Assembly: GCA_937128795.1 (NCBI GenBank)
Contig: CAKZMQ010000001.1
Location: forward strand, 124,001 to 188,000
Direction of reading: 5' to 3'
DNA: 64,000 nt
From: an uncultured Solirubrobacterales bacterium
GTDB taxonomy: Bacteria > Actinomycetota > Thermoleophilia > Solirubrobacterales > JACPNS01
The notes beneath the pieces were generated by a model. It saw nothing but the letters and a program-made list of their open reading frames with translations, was not told the DNA's origin and did no database searches. How positions within the stretch are numbered: position 1 is the first letter of the stretch; the number at the start of each line of letters is the position of its first letter. The position numbers were made by a program, and so were the translations under genes. This document shows positions 44,902 to 53,153 of this stretch, piece by piece.

Positions 44902-45993
44902 ATGGGCGAGCTACGACGCAAGGCCGGTGTGGCAAAGCGTCGGTTGCTCAACGCCAAGGCCGAGCTCTTCCCCTCCGACGAGTCCTACGACGGAAAATTC
45001 ACGCGTGAGATCGGCCCGAGCGACTACACGATCGACAAGAACCCGGCGACCAAGCTGATCCACGCCCGGCTGGACGATGCTGCGCTGACTGCAATTGAAT
45101 CGGCGATCGGTGCCGCGGACGACGAGGTGGATCTTCCCGTGCCGCCCGGTGCCGCGCCCAAGCGCGTTTCACTGAACGAGCACTGGAGCGCCGCCACCGG
45201 GATCGAGCGCATGCGTCTCGATCTGGTTTTGGGCGCCTACCTCGAAGTCCCCGAACTGCTCGATGCAACTGGGCTGAGCACCGCGCAGCCGCCCAGCGAG
45301 ATCCACGCAATGTCGCACACGCCGTTCGCGGCCGGTGGCGGCTTTTACCAAGCGGACATGATCGCCGGAGCACTCGAATCGGTCGGCACTCCGATTGCCG
45401 AAGGGCAACGCGTTTTGGACTTTGGATGCTCATCGGGCCGCGTCGCGCGTGCCCTCGCCGCGGCCTATCCGGAAGCCAAAATCCTTGGCTGCGACCCGAA
45501 CGGTCCGGCGGTCGAATGGGCGGCGGCGAATCTGCCAATGGCCGAGTTCAGCAAGAGCGAGAACGATCCTCCGCTCAGCTATCCAGACTCCCACTTCGAC
45601 GCGGTCTTCGGCGTCTCGATCTGGTCTCACTACTCCGAGCGACTGGCGCTGAAGTGGTACGACGAGATGCACCGTGTGATCAAGCCGGGAGGACATCTGA
45701 TCTCGACGACACACGGTCCGGAATCGGTGGCGTTCTACGCCGAGCAAGGCCTGCGGACGACCAACCAACTCAGTGAGATTCTCGACGCGATGTACAGAAG
45801 CGGCTACTGGTATGCGGCCGAGTTCGGCGAAGCCGGCGACTGGGGCGTCGTCAATTCCGACTGGGGAACTTCGTTCGTGAGTGCCGAGTGGATGCTCGAC
45901 AATCTGAGACCGAAGTGGCAAGTGGCTGAGTACGCGTCGGGCCGAAACGAACGCAACCAGGACGTCTACGTTCTACGCAAGCCGGTCAGCTAG
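44902..45993 (+). CDS. SAM-dependent methyltransferase
   Basis: A 363-residue protein. The C-terminal two thirds is a class I methyltransferase with VLDFGCSSGRVARALAAAYP (about residues 171-190), GCDPNGPAVEWAA, FGVSIWSHYSE and RVIKPGGHLISTTHG. The N-terminal 150 residues are of unknown fold and may bind the acceptor. It starts four bases after the carboxylase alpha stop, so it is probably translated from the same mRNA; a link to carboxylase function is not evident. Its stop overlaps that of the rhomboid gene. Confidence 0.85.
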   Translation: MGELRRKAGVAKRRLLNAKAELFPSDESYDGKFTREIGPSDYTIDKNPATKLIHARLDDAALTAIESAIGAADDEVDLPVPPGAAPKRVSLNEHWSAATGIERMRLDLVLGAYLEVPELLDATGLSTAQPPSEIHAMSHTPFAAGGGFYQADMIAGALESVGTPIAEGQRVLDFGCSSGRVARALAAAYPEAKILGCDPNGPAVEWAAANLPMAEFSKSENDPPLSYPDSHFDAVFGVSIWSHYSERLALKWYDEMHRVIKPGGHLISTTHGPESVAFYAEQGLRTTNQLSEILDAMYRSGYWYAAEFGEAGDWGVVNSDWGTSFVSAEWMLDNLRPKWQVAEYASGRNERNQDVYVLRKPVS

Positions 45994-46958
45994 CCGGTTG
46001 CCTGCTGCGAAGCCTGCTGCGGCGGCGCGAATGGATCGCGAGCCGGCATCGGCGCGCGAACGAACTGCTGCGGCTGGACGGGCTGCGATTGCTGCGCCGG
46101 GTGCGGTGCGACGTAGCGCTGACCCGCCGGAACTGCCGCAACTTCGGGTGATTGGGCGGATCCGTGCGGTGGATCGATTTGATCGACGAACAATCCGCCG
46201 GCAACTCGCGCGCTCCGCCTGAACCCGGCAATCTCGTCGCGGTTTACGAGAACGTATGTCAGTGCCGCACCGGCGGCGAAGCCCCCGAGGTGAGCCCATA
46301 CTGCGACGCCGCCCGACTGCCCCGCCCCGGCGGATTCCCAGGCCAGCAGGATCTGCATGACGAGCCAAGTGCCCAGCACCCAGACAGCGCGTATATGAAC
46401 GGGGAAGATGATGAACAACGACCAGACCTTGGCGCTCGGAAAGAGCACCAAGTAGGCAGCGAGTACTGCCGCGATCGCGCCCGATGCGCCGACCATCGGG
46501 ATCGGTGAGCCCGTGTCCCACAGCGTCTGACCGAGTACTGCAGCAGTACCGCCGACGACGTAGAAGAGCAGGAAGCTGAGCCGCCCAAGTGCGTTCTCCA
46601 ACGCGCCGCCGAAGACGAACAGAAAGAGCATGTTTCCGATCAGGTGGGCAAGACCGCCGTGGAGGAACATCGACGTTCCCACTGTCAGCCAGGTCGGCGG
46701 AAGATCGATGCCCGGATAGATCGCCTGAATCTCCGCCGTCGTGCCGCATGCCATCGCCGTCATGTTCTCGACCGGAACGCACTGCACGCCACTGTGCATC
46801 AACTCATACGGAATGACCCCGTAGAGAATTGCTGCGTTCGTGGCTGCCATCGGCGTGCTCGAGGCCATTAGATAGACCGCGATGTTCAGCGCGATCAGCA
46901 CGAACGTCATCATCGGAAAGCTGGCCTTGGGCAGGTTGTCCTTGAGCGGTAAGAACAT
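45990..46958 (-). CDS. rhomboid family intramembrane serine protease
   Basis: A 322-residue membrane protease with six helices. The HGGLAHLIGNMLFLFVFG segment (helix 2, about residues 100-117) contains the conserved His and Asn. The catalytic Ser is in the GASGAIAAVLAAY helix (about 158-170) and the catalytic His in WAHLGGFAAGAALT (about 222-235). A Gln/Pro/Ala-rich cytosolic tail fills residues 265-322. Rhomboids cleave transmembrane substrates; the substrate is unknown. An extended loop with two Cys (VQCVPVENMTAMACG) lies between helices 1 and 2. Confidence 0.92.
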   Translation of the reverse strand: MFLPLKDNLPKASFPMMTFVLIALNIAVYLMASSTPMAATNAAILYGVIPYELMHSGVQCVPVENMTAMACGTTAEIQAIYPGIDLPPTWLTVGTSMFLHGGLAHLIGNMLFLFVFGGALENALGRLSFLLFYVVGGTAAVLGQTLWDTGSPIPMVGASGAIAAVLAAYLVLFPSAKVWSLFIIFPVHIRAVWVLGTWLVMQILLAWESAGAGQSGGVAVWAHLGGFAAGAALTYVLVNRDEIAGFRRSARVAGGLFVDQIDPPHGSAQSPEVAAVPAGQRYVAPHPAQQSQPVQPQQFVRAPMPARDPFAPPQQASQQATG

Positions 46959-46998
46959 CGCTAACCGCAGTTGTCGGCCAATTTTCGGTATTCCTCAA

Positions 46999-48228
46999 AT
47001 GCGTAACCAAAAACCGAAGCTTCGACTACGCCAAACTTCGCCGGTGAGCCGCAGCCCAGATCGCGATATTCGCCTGCTTTTCCCGCTACCGATCGCGACG
47101 ATCGCTTCGCAGTCGAGCATGGCGAGCGTGCCGCCGCTTTTCGTCGGGATCGGCAGCGAATTCAACGCGTCGATCGGCACGGTCGGGCAGGTTCGCAGCG
47201 TAAGTGCCTTCTCGGCGGTGCTCACTGCCCTTCTCGTCGGCGGTTGGATCCATCGACACGGCGCCCGCGTGGTGATGATCGCCGGGGGCCTGCTTGCCGC
47301 CACCGGAGCCTTGATCAGCGGACTTGCACCTTCACTGTTGGTGCTCGGTGCCGGACAGGCGGTGGTCGGTGTCGGTATCGCCTGTTTGCTGTCCTCGGGA
47401 TTCGCAGGCGCCGGCGAGTTCTTCTCGCTTGAGGCCCGTGACTGGGCGATCGGCTGGGTGGTCGCGCTTCAATCACTGGCGTGGATCGTCGGTGTTCCGC
47501 TCGTGGGACTGCTCGCCGACGCGTTCGACTGGCGCGCCGGATTCGCGGTTCCGATCGCGTTCTGCCTGATCGCGGCTGCCAGCGCGATGCTGTTTGCGCC
47601 GAAGGTCGCGAAGCGGCCAATGGCGATCGACGAGCGATCCGGGCTATTGGCGGTGCTTGCCGACCGAAACGGGCGTAGGTGGACACTCGGTGAACTGCTC
47701 GCCTTCGGCGTGTGGACCGGCGAGATCACCTACATCGCGGCGTTCTACATCGAAACGTTCGATCTCAGCACCGCAGTCGTCGGGCTGCTCTTGCCGACGG
47801 GTTCACTCGCCTTCCTGGTCGGATCGGCGATCGCCGAACGAACCGCGCGGCGCTTCTCCAGGCGGACGACGCTGCTGGTTTCCTCGGTCGGGATGGGCCT
47901 GATGGCGGCGCTGATCTTCAACTTCCATCCCGCGGTCGGCATCACGGTGAGTCTCGGCCTGATCATGGGCGTGTTTGCCGGACTGCGTGCCGCTTCGTCG
48001 AGCACCCTCGCGCTCGACCAGATCCCCGACCAACCCGGCGCGATGATGGCCGCACGCACGTTCGCGGTGCAGATCGGCTACCTCGTGGGCGCCGCCGCGG
48101 GTGGGGTCGTGGTCGACCTCGCGGGTTACGGAGCACTCGGCGCATGGATGATCATCGGAATGGCGGCCAGCGCTTGGGTGATGTCGCGCGTGCCGTCACG
48201 CCCGAACGCTCCGACAGCAGCTGCATAG
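46999..48228 (+). CDS. MFS transporter
   Basis: A 12-helix major facilitator of about 409 residues. The DHA1-like pattern is seen in GGWIHRHGARVVMIAGG (loop 2-3 motif), a GAGQAVVGVGIACLLSSGFAGAG helix 4 and GFAVPIAFCLIAAASAMLF. A central loop (about 210-230) separates the halves. Likely an exporter of small molecules; the substrate cannot be inferred. The N-terminus is uncertain: ATG 46999 or GTG 47044 are both possible, and the longer frame from 46882 overlaps the divergent rhomboid gene. Confidence 0.85.
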   Translation: MRNQKPKLRLRQTSPVSRSPDRDIRLLFPLPIATIASQSSMASVPPLFVGIGSEFNASIGTVGQVRSVSAFSAVLTALLVGGWIHRHGARVVMIAGGLLAATGALISGLAPSLLVLGAGQAVVGVGIACLLSSGFAGAGEFFSLEARDWAIGWVVALQSLAWIVGVPLVGLLADAFDWRAGFAVPIAFCLIAAASAMLFAPKVAKRPMAIDERSGLLAVLADRNGRRWTLGELLAFGVWTGEITYIAAFYIETFDLSTAVVGLLLPTGSLAFLVGSAIAERTARRFSRRTTLLVSSVGMGLMAALIFNFHPAVGITVSLGLIMGVFAGLRAASSSTLALDQIPDQPGAMMAARTFAVQIGYLVGAAAGGVVVDLAGYGALGAWMIIGMAASAWVMSRVPSRPNAPTAAA

Positions 48229-48241
48229 CTTGGCGTGTTAT

Positions 48242-48291
48242 TGCCGCATGCCCTGTCCATGCAGCGCGCCGCTTGGACAGGGCATGCGGCA
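48242..48291. repeat. palindromic repeat, copy 1 (18-bp perfect arms)
   Basis: Arms 48242-48259 (TGCCGCATGCCCTGTCCA) and 48274-48291 are perfect inverted copies with a 14-base loop. It lies between the convergent MFS and HAD genes. Almost the same sequence recurs at 56202-56249, so this is a dispersed palindromic element that may also terminate transcription both ways. Confidence 0.85.
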
Positions 48292-48313
48292 GATTCCAGC
48301 TATACGAAAGCGG

Positions 48314-48997
48314 CTAAGCCTTCAGCTTGTCCGCCAGCTCACGCAGGTTCTTGACCTCGAGATCCGGCTTCTTCGACTTCGCTTCGGGGAGCTTCTCTTT
48401 CTTGCGATTGACCCATACAGTCGGGAGCTTGGCCTTGAGCGAGGGGCCGACGTCGTAGTAGTACGAGCTGCCGACGTGGATCCAGCCCTTCTTGCCGCCG
48501 ATGCGGCGGGCGGTCTCGGTGAAGTGGGCGGCCTCCGGCTTGTAGCTGCGGACCTGCTGCGCGGTTACGACGATGTCGAAGTCGCTGCGGATGTGGCGGC
48601 GGCTGGCGACCAGGAGCTTGTCGTCGATGTTGACGACGAGTCCCACTTGATACTTCTTGGCGATGCGGTCGAGCGCAGCGTTGGCCTCGCGAAACGGCTT
48701 CCAGCGGGCGACGCTGTCGGGCAGGAAGTTAGTGCGTGACGGCTCGAGATCCCACTCAAGATCCTCGGAAACCTTCAACGCGATACGACGAAGCACTTCG
48801 GCGTAGAGCTCGTAGGAGCCGGACTTGATCTCAGCCTGGTGCGTGTTGAAAAGCTCGATCACCGTCGCTTTGTCGGGAAGCGCGAAGTCGGATCGCTCCG
48901 CCTCCGCCTGAAAAGCCTCGTACACGCCGGTTTCCCAGTCGATAAGGGTGCCGTAAACGTCGAACGTGACCCACTTGATGTCTTTTGGTAGTGCCAT
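48314..48997 (-). CDS. HAD-superfamily hydrolase, haloacid dehalogenase type II-like
   Basis: A 227-residue HAD protein. Motif I reads TFDVYGTLIDWE (DxYGT, as in L-2-haloacid dehalogenases rather than DxDGT phosphatases), with Asp as nucleophile. The motif III Lys is in RSYKPEAAHF. The motif IV region reads HVGSSYYYDVGPSLKA. These features fit the haloacid dehalogenase type II branch; the usual VGDS reads VGSS, so activity on 2-haloacids is plausible but unproven. It converges with the MFS gene across the palindromic repeat. Confidence 0.82.
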   Translation of the reverse strand: MALPKDIKWVTFDVYGTLIDWETGVYEAFQAEAERSDFALPDKATVIELFNTHQAEIKSGSYELYAEVLRRIALKVSEDLEWDLEPSRTNFLPDSVARWKPFREANAALDRIAKKYQVGLVVNIDDKLLVASRRHIRSDFDIVVTAQQVRSYKPEAAHFTETARRIGGKKGWIHVGSSYYYDVGPSLKAKLPTVWVNRKKEKLPEAKSKKPDLEVKNLRELADKLKA

Positions 48998-49134
48998 TGA
49001 TTCCTAGCTGGATGGTGCATTGAATGGGCGATGTTGCCCTGATACGGTTCTGCGCGCGCCGGAGCTGAGCTACATACTACGAATTGCTTTCGGCATACCG
49101 CATTCGCGTTTCACCTAACTGAGGTATCTCCAAG

Positions 49135-50280
49135 ATGGATCTTCTCGAGTATCAGGGCAAGCAATTGTTTGCCAAACACGGCTTGGTCGTTTCCGACGGC
49201 AAGGCGGTCACGACGGTCGATGATGCCGTCGCTGCAGCCAACGAAATCGGCTACCCGGTCGTAGTCAAGGCGCAAGTTTTGATCGGCGGCCGCGGCAAGG
49301 CTGGCGGTGTCAAGTTGGCGGCCAACGAGCAAGAGGCGCGAGAGCACGCCACGAACATCCTCGGGCTCGATATCAAGGGCCACGTCACACGCACCGTTTG
49401 GATCGAGCACGCGTCGGACATCGACACCGAGTACTACGCCTCGGTCCTGCTCGACCGTTCCGAGAAGCGCCCGCTCGTGATGTTCTCCGTCGAAGGCGGA
49501 ATCGACATCGAAGAGGTCGCCGAGAACACGCCCGAGAAATTGATCAAGCACCACGTCGACCCGCTCGTCGGCCTCACCAAGGAAGAGGCCGTCCGCATCG
49601 CAACTGATGGCAGGGCCGACGCCGACGTGATCGACGGCGTCGCCGACGCTTTGGTCGCGCTCTACGAAGTTTGGATCGAGGAGGACGCGACGCTCGCAGA
49701 GATCAACCCATTGATCATCACGCCGGATCGCGAGGTCAAGGCGCTCGACGCGAAGGTTTCGCTGGACGGAAACGCCGCCTTCCGCCACCCCGAGCATGAA
49801 GGCCTCGGCGACCAGGAAAACGCCGACCCGATCGAGGTCAAGGCGAAGGAACAGGACGTCGTCTACGTCAAGCTCGACGGAAACATCGGCATCCTCGGCA
49901 ACGGTGCCGGCCTGGTGATGAGCACGCTTGATGTTGTCGCCCAACACGGCGGCGAGCCCGCCAACTTCCTCGACGCCGGCGGCGGATCGGACGCGGCCAA
50001 GGTCAAGCAGGCCGTTGAATTGATCCTCAGCAACGAAAGCGTCGACGCAGTGCTGTTCAACATCTTCGGCGGCATCACGCGTTGCGACGAAGTCGCCAAC
50101 GGATTGGTCGCTGCGTTCGAAGACCTCAAGCCCGAAGTCCCGTTCGTGGTTCGCCTTGACGGCACCAACGACGTACAGGGTCGCGAAATTCTTGAAGCGG
50201 CCGCGCTGCCGAATGTGTACGCGGCCAAGACGATGGACGGGGCCGCCGAGCAAGTGGTTGCCCTCGCAAAGGAGAATTAG
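49135..50280 (+). CDS. sucC: succinyl-CoA synthetase beta subunit
   Basis: A 381-residue ATP-grasp subunit of succinyl-CoA synthetase (TCA cycle). The start MDLLEYQGKQLFAKHGL is typical. VVKAQVLIGGRGKAGGVK (ATP binding) lies near residues 42-59. The C-terminal ligase domain has NGAGLVMSTLDVV, GGEPANFLDAGGGSDAAKV and FNIFGGITRCDEVANG. It binds nucleotide and succinate. GAGGT lies nine bases before the ATG. sucD follows after two bases. Confidence 0.97.
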   Translation: MDLLEYQGKQLFAKHGLVVSDGKAVTTVDDAVAAANEIGYPVVVKAQVLIGGRGKAGGVKLAANEQEAREHATNILGLDIKGHVTRTVWIEHASDIDTEYYASVLLDRSEKRPLVMFSVEGGIDIEEVAENTPEKLIKHHVDPLVGLTKEEAVRIATDGRADADVIDGVADALVALYEVWIEEDATLAEINPLIITPDREVKALDAKVSLDGNAAFRHPEHEGLGDQENADPIEVKAKEQDVVYVKLDGNIGILGNGAGLVMSTLDVVAQHGGEPANFLDAGGGSDAAKVKQAVELILSNESVDAVLFNIFGGITRCDEVANGLVAAFEDLKPEVPFVVRLDGTNDVQGREILEAAALPNVYAAKTMDGAAEQVVALAKEN

Positions 50281-50282
50281 TC

Positions 50283-51167
50283 ATGTCGATCCTGATTGAC
50301 AAGGACACCCGCCTGGCCGTTGCCGGAATCACCGGCCGCGAAGGCTCGTTCCACACGCTCAACAACCGCGCCTATGGCACCAACGTCGTCGGCGGCATCA
50401 ACCCGAAGAAGGCCGGCACCGACGTTGAGGGGATCCCGGTCTTCGCCGACTGGGCGACCACCGTTGAAGAGACTCAGGCCAACACGGCGATGATCTTCGT
50501 CCCACCGCCGTTCGCCGCGCAATCGGCACTGGAGGCCGCAGAGGCCGGCGTTGAGTTGGTCGTGATCATCACCGAGGGCATCCCCGCACACGACGAACTC
50601 AAGCTCTACAACCGTGTGCAGGCCGACTTCCCGAATACGCGAATCATCGGACCCAACTGCCCGGGCATCCTCTCGCCGGACAAGGCCAACGTCGGCATCA
50701 TCCCGGCGTCGTTCTTCAAGGAGGGCAACGTTGGCGTGGTATCGCGTTCCGGCACGCTGACGTACCAAATCGGCAACGAGCTGGCGCAGAAGGGCTTCGG
50801 CAACTCCTCGATCGTCGGCATCGGCGGCGACCCGGTTCCCGGCAGCTCGTTCGTCGACATCATCTCGCTGTTCGAGCAGGACGACCAGACCGAGCTGATC
50901 GTGATGGCCGGTGAGATCGGTGGCTCGGCCGAAGAAGAGGCCGCCCACTACATCGCCGAGTTCGTCAGCAAGCCCGTCGTTGCCTACATCGCGGGCTTCA
51001 CCGCGCCAGAAGGCAAGCAGATGGGCCACGCCGGGGCAATCGTTTCTGGCTCTGCCGGAACCGCCAAGGCGAAGGCCGAGGCACTCGAAGCCAACGGTGT
51101 TCGCGTCGGCCACACGCCAACGCAGACGGCCGAAATCGCGATGGAGCTGATCGGCGCGCCTGCCTGA
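50283..51167 (+). CDS. sucD: succinyl-CoA synthetase alpha subunit
   Basis: A 294-residue CoA-binding subunit. Residues GITGREGSFHT (CoA site), NCPGILSP, SRSGTLTYQIG and the active-site phosphohistidine in GKQMGHAGAIV (about residue 252) are all present. With sucC it makes the heterotetramer interconverting succinyl-CoA and succinate, the exit for carbon from methylmalonyl-CoA. It is the end of the operon; a strong terminator follows. Confidence 0.97.
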   Translation: MSILIDKDTRLAVAGITGREGSFHTLNNRAYGTNVVGGINPKKAGTDVEGIPVFADWATTVEETQANTAMIFVPPPFAAQSALEAAEAGVELVVIITEGIPAHDELKLYNRVQADFPNTRIIGPNCPGILSPDKANVGIIPASFFKEGNVGVVSRSGTLTYQIGNELAQKGFGNSSIVGIGGDPVPGSSFVDIISLFEQDDQTELIVMAGEIGGSAEEEAAHYIAEFVSKPVVAYIAGFTAPEGKQMGHAGAIVSGSAGTAKAKAEALEANGVRVGHTPTQTAEIAMELIGAPA

Positions 51168-51195
51168 TCTCCCCCCTACATCGAAGTGATTCGAG

Positions 51196-51226
51196 ACGGC
51201 GTGCCTTCGGGTGCGCCGTTTCTTTT
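51196..51226 (+). terminator. intrinsic terminator of sucCD
   Basis: A ten-pair stem (51196-51205 with 51210-51219, including two G-T pairs) carries a TTCG tetraloop and is followed by TTTCTTTT. This is the clearest classical terminator in the window. Confidence 0.9.
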
Positions 51227-51245
51227 CGCTCACTCAGCATGTCTG

Positions 51246-51251
51246 TAGAGT
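51246..51251 (+). promoter_or_regulatory. -10 box TAGAGT of small CxxC gene
   Basis: TAGAGT, seven bases before ATG 51259, just after the sucCD terminator. It shows that the small gene is a separate transcription unit and supports the 63-residue protein over the longer frame from 51211. Confidence 0.55.
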
Positions 51252-51258
51252 GGGCCGG

Positions 51259-51450
51259 ATGAGAGTCGGATTCGACAACGCCCTTGAGAATTTCTCAACA
51301 CTCGTCGAGCTGGCCGAATTGGGTCGCTCCGTCGAGACCGAGGGACGCGACGGCACCGTGGTGCGTCTTGTTCCGATCGATAGCCCGGTCGCCAACCACG
51401 AAGTCGTAGACGACTGCCCGATCTGCGAGAAGCAGCACAAATCGGCCTGA
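51259..51450 (+). CDS. small protein with C-terminal CxxC
   Basis: A 63-residue protein of unknown function. FDNALENFSTLVELAELG (residues 5-22) could form a helix. DGTVVRLVPI forms a strand, and the end is DDCPICEKQHKSA with a CPIC pair that could bind metal or be redox active. It is followed, with a four-base overlap (CTGA), by the SGNH hydrolase frame, so the two genes appear translationally coupled. Confidence 0.6.
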   Translation: MRVGFDNALENFSTLVELAELGRSVETEGRDGTVVRLVPIDSPVANHEVVDDCPICEKQHKSA

Positions 51451-52043
51451 ACTCACGAGTCCACTTCTACGGCGACAGCTTTGTCGCCGGGTTCGGCGAT
51501 CCGCTCGGCGCAGGATGGGTTGGGCGGATCTCGGCGCGCTGCGCCGAGGCAGGATCACCGATCGAGGTTGCCAATCATGGCGTGCCGGGCGAGACGTCGG
51601 TGCAGGCGGTGGCGCGGTTCTTCAACACGCGGATCGATCCACCGGAGTTGCGTGATCGAGCCGAGTCCGTCGTGATGTCGTTCGGCACCAACGACGTCAT
51701 CACGGAGACGACTGCCGAGCAGTCACAGGCGAGCCTGAGGTCGGCGCTCGATCTTGCCGGTCAGTTGTCGTTGCCCGCGTTTGTGGTCGGGCCTCCGCCG
51801 GTCGGGGACCTGCCGGACGCAGACGCGAAACTGGTCGAGCTTTCAAATGCTTTCGCGGCAATCTGCGCCGAACGCGAGGTGCCGTTCGCCGAAACGCACG
51901 GCTCGCTCGCCGCCGGTGGGGCGTGGTCGGAGGAAGCCGCCGCGGGCGACGGTTCGCACCCTCAGGGTGGCGGCTACGACCAGTTGGCCGAGCTGCTTCA
52001 TCAGGCCGGTCTTGTCGCCTGGCTAAGCGAACTTTCTCGATAG
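51447..52043 (+). CDS. SGNH/GDSL-type esterase with apparent CTG start
   Basis: The open frame encodes about 198 residues with all four SGNH blocks. These are FYGDSFVAG (catalytic Ser, block I, at about residue 10), NHGVPGET (Gly, block II), SFGTNDV (Asn, block III) and DGSHPQGGGYDQLAE (Asp and His, block V). The first ATG/GTG/TTG in frame is at 51582, which would delete block I and leave no nucleophile. CTG 51447, overlapping the preceding stop as CTGA, gives a normal family N-terminus. A non-AUG, coupled start is the simplest reading; a sequence error is the alternative. The enzyme is probably a small-molecule or lipid esterase. Confidence 0.75.
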   Translation: MNSRVHFYGDSFVAGFGDPLGAGWVGRISARCAEAGSPIEVANHGVPGETSVQAVARFFNTRIDPPELRDRAESVVMSFGTNDVITETTAEQSQASLRSALDLAGQLSLPAFVVGPPPVGDLPDADAKLVELSNAFAAICAEREVPFAETHGSLAAGGAWSEEAAAGDGSHPQGGGYDQLAELLHQAGLVAWLSELSR

Positions 52044-52046
52044 TCT
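52041..52046 (+). promoter_or_regulatory. -10 box TAGTCT of aminotransferase gene
   Basis: TAGTCT overlaps the stop codon of the SGNH gene and lies eight bases before ATG 52055. It excludes the longer frame from 51923. Confidence 0.55.
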
Positions 52047-52054
52047 GCCCGCCC

Positions 52055-53146
52055 ATGACCACCGATGTGAAGACAATCTCCTTTGCCCGCGGCGCGCCGT
52101 CGCTCGACCTGATTCCCGTGGAGGAACTCAAGCAGTCTGCCGATCGCGCCTTCACCAACGACCCAGCCGGTGCATTCGGCTACGGCACCGCCGTCGGCTA
52201 CCAACCGCTGCGCGAGTGGATCGCCGACCAGCACGACGTCGACGTCGACCGCGTGATCGTCACCAATGGCTCGCTGCACGCCTGCGCGTTGATGTTTGAC
52301 CGTCTCGTCGCGCCGAGCGACAAAATCGCGATCGAGTTGCCGCTCTACGACCGTTCGCTACTGATGTTGCGCCAGCGCGGTGCCGACCTGATCGGCTTTC
52401 CGCTACAGGAAGACGGCTTCGACCTCGACGCGCTCGAAGCCGAGCTCAACGGCGGCCTCAAGCCCAAGTTCGTCTACACAATCCCCCACTTCCACAATCC
52501 CGGCGGCTGCACGATGCCGCTCGAGAAGCGTCAGCGCCTGGTTGCACTCGCCAACGAGTACGACTTCCTGATCGTCGAGGACGACCCGTACCGCGATGTC
52601 TCGTTCGAGGGCGAACCGCTGCCGACGATGCTGTCAATGGACCCATCGGGTGAGCGCGTTTTCTACATGTGTTCGTTCACCAAGACCGTCTGTCCCGGCC
52701 TGCGCGTTGGCTACGCGATCGCCAGCACGGCGATCACCAAGGACATGGTCATCGCGGGGACAAACACCTATATCTCGCCCGGCCAGGCCAGCGAGGCGAT
52801 CCTCAACGACTACGTGCGCTCGGGCAAGCTAGAAGGCTCGATCACGACGATCCGCAACGCGCTGCGCGAACGCCGCGACGCGCTCACTGCCTCATTGACC
52901 GAGTTTCTACCCCAGTCCAAGTTCGTCGTGCCCGCTGGCGGCTACTTCCTATGGGTCGACCTTGGCGAGGGCGTGAACACCGACGAGATCGCAGCGAAGG
53001 CTGCCGAGGCCGGCGTTCCTGTCACCAAGGGCAGCGACTTCATGATCGAGGGCGGCACGACCAGCCTGCGCATGTCGTTCAGCAGCGCCACGCCCGAGGA
53101 CATCCGCGAGGGCGTCGAGCGGCTCGCGGGCATTGTCAACGGATAG
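52055..53146 (+). CDS. PLP-dependent aminotransferase, class I/II (2-aminoadipate transaminase-like)
   Basis: A 363-residue fold-type I aminotransferase. FARGAPSLDLIPVEEL at the start, FGYGTAVGYQPLREWIA, VTNGSLHACALMFDRLV, the IPHFHNPGG turn with its conserved Asn-Pro-x-Gly, EDDPYRD and SFTKTVCPGLRVGY (PLP-lysine near residue 209) match the LysN/MocR-domain-like group of broad-range aminotransferases. There is no N-terminal GntR domain, so it is an enzyme and not a MocR regulator. Substrate unknown; aromatic amino acids or 2-aminoadipate are usual. Confidence 0.92.
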   Translation: MTTDVKTISFARGAPSLDLIPVEELKQSADRAFTNDPAGAFGYGTAVGYQPLREWIADQHDVDVDRVIVTNGSLHACALMFDRLVAPSDKIAIELPLYDRSLLMLRQRGADLIGFPLQEDGFDLDALEAELNGGLKPKFVYTIPHFHNPGGCTMPLEKRQRLVALANEYDFLIVEDDPYRDVSFEGEPLPTMLSMDPSGERVFYMCSFTKTVCPGLRVGYAIASTAITKDMVIAGTNTYISPGQASEAILNDYVRSGKLEGSITTIRNALRERRDALTASLTEFLPQSKFVVPAGGYFLWVDLGEGVNTDEIAAKAAEAGVPVTKGSDFMIEGGTTSLRMSFSSATPEDIREGVERLAGIVNG

Positions 53147-53153
53147 CTGAGAA

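Noticed and set aside
52055-53146. The aminotransferase as a MocR/GntR regulator.
   Set aside because: There is no N-terminal winged-helix domain and the promoter box fixes a short N-terminus.
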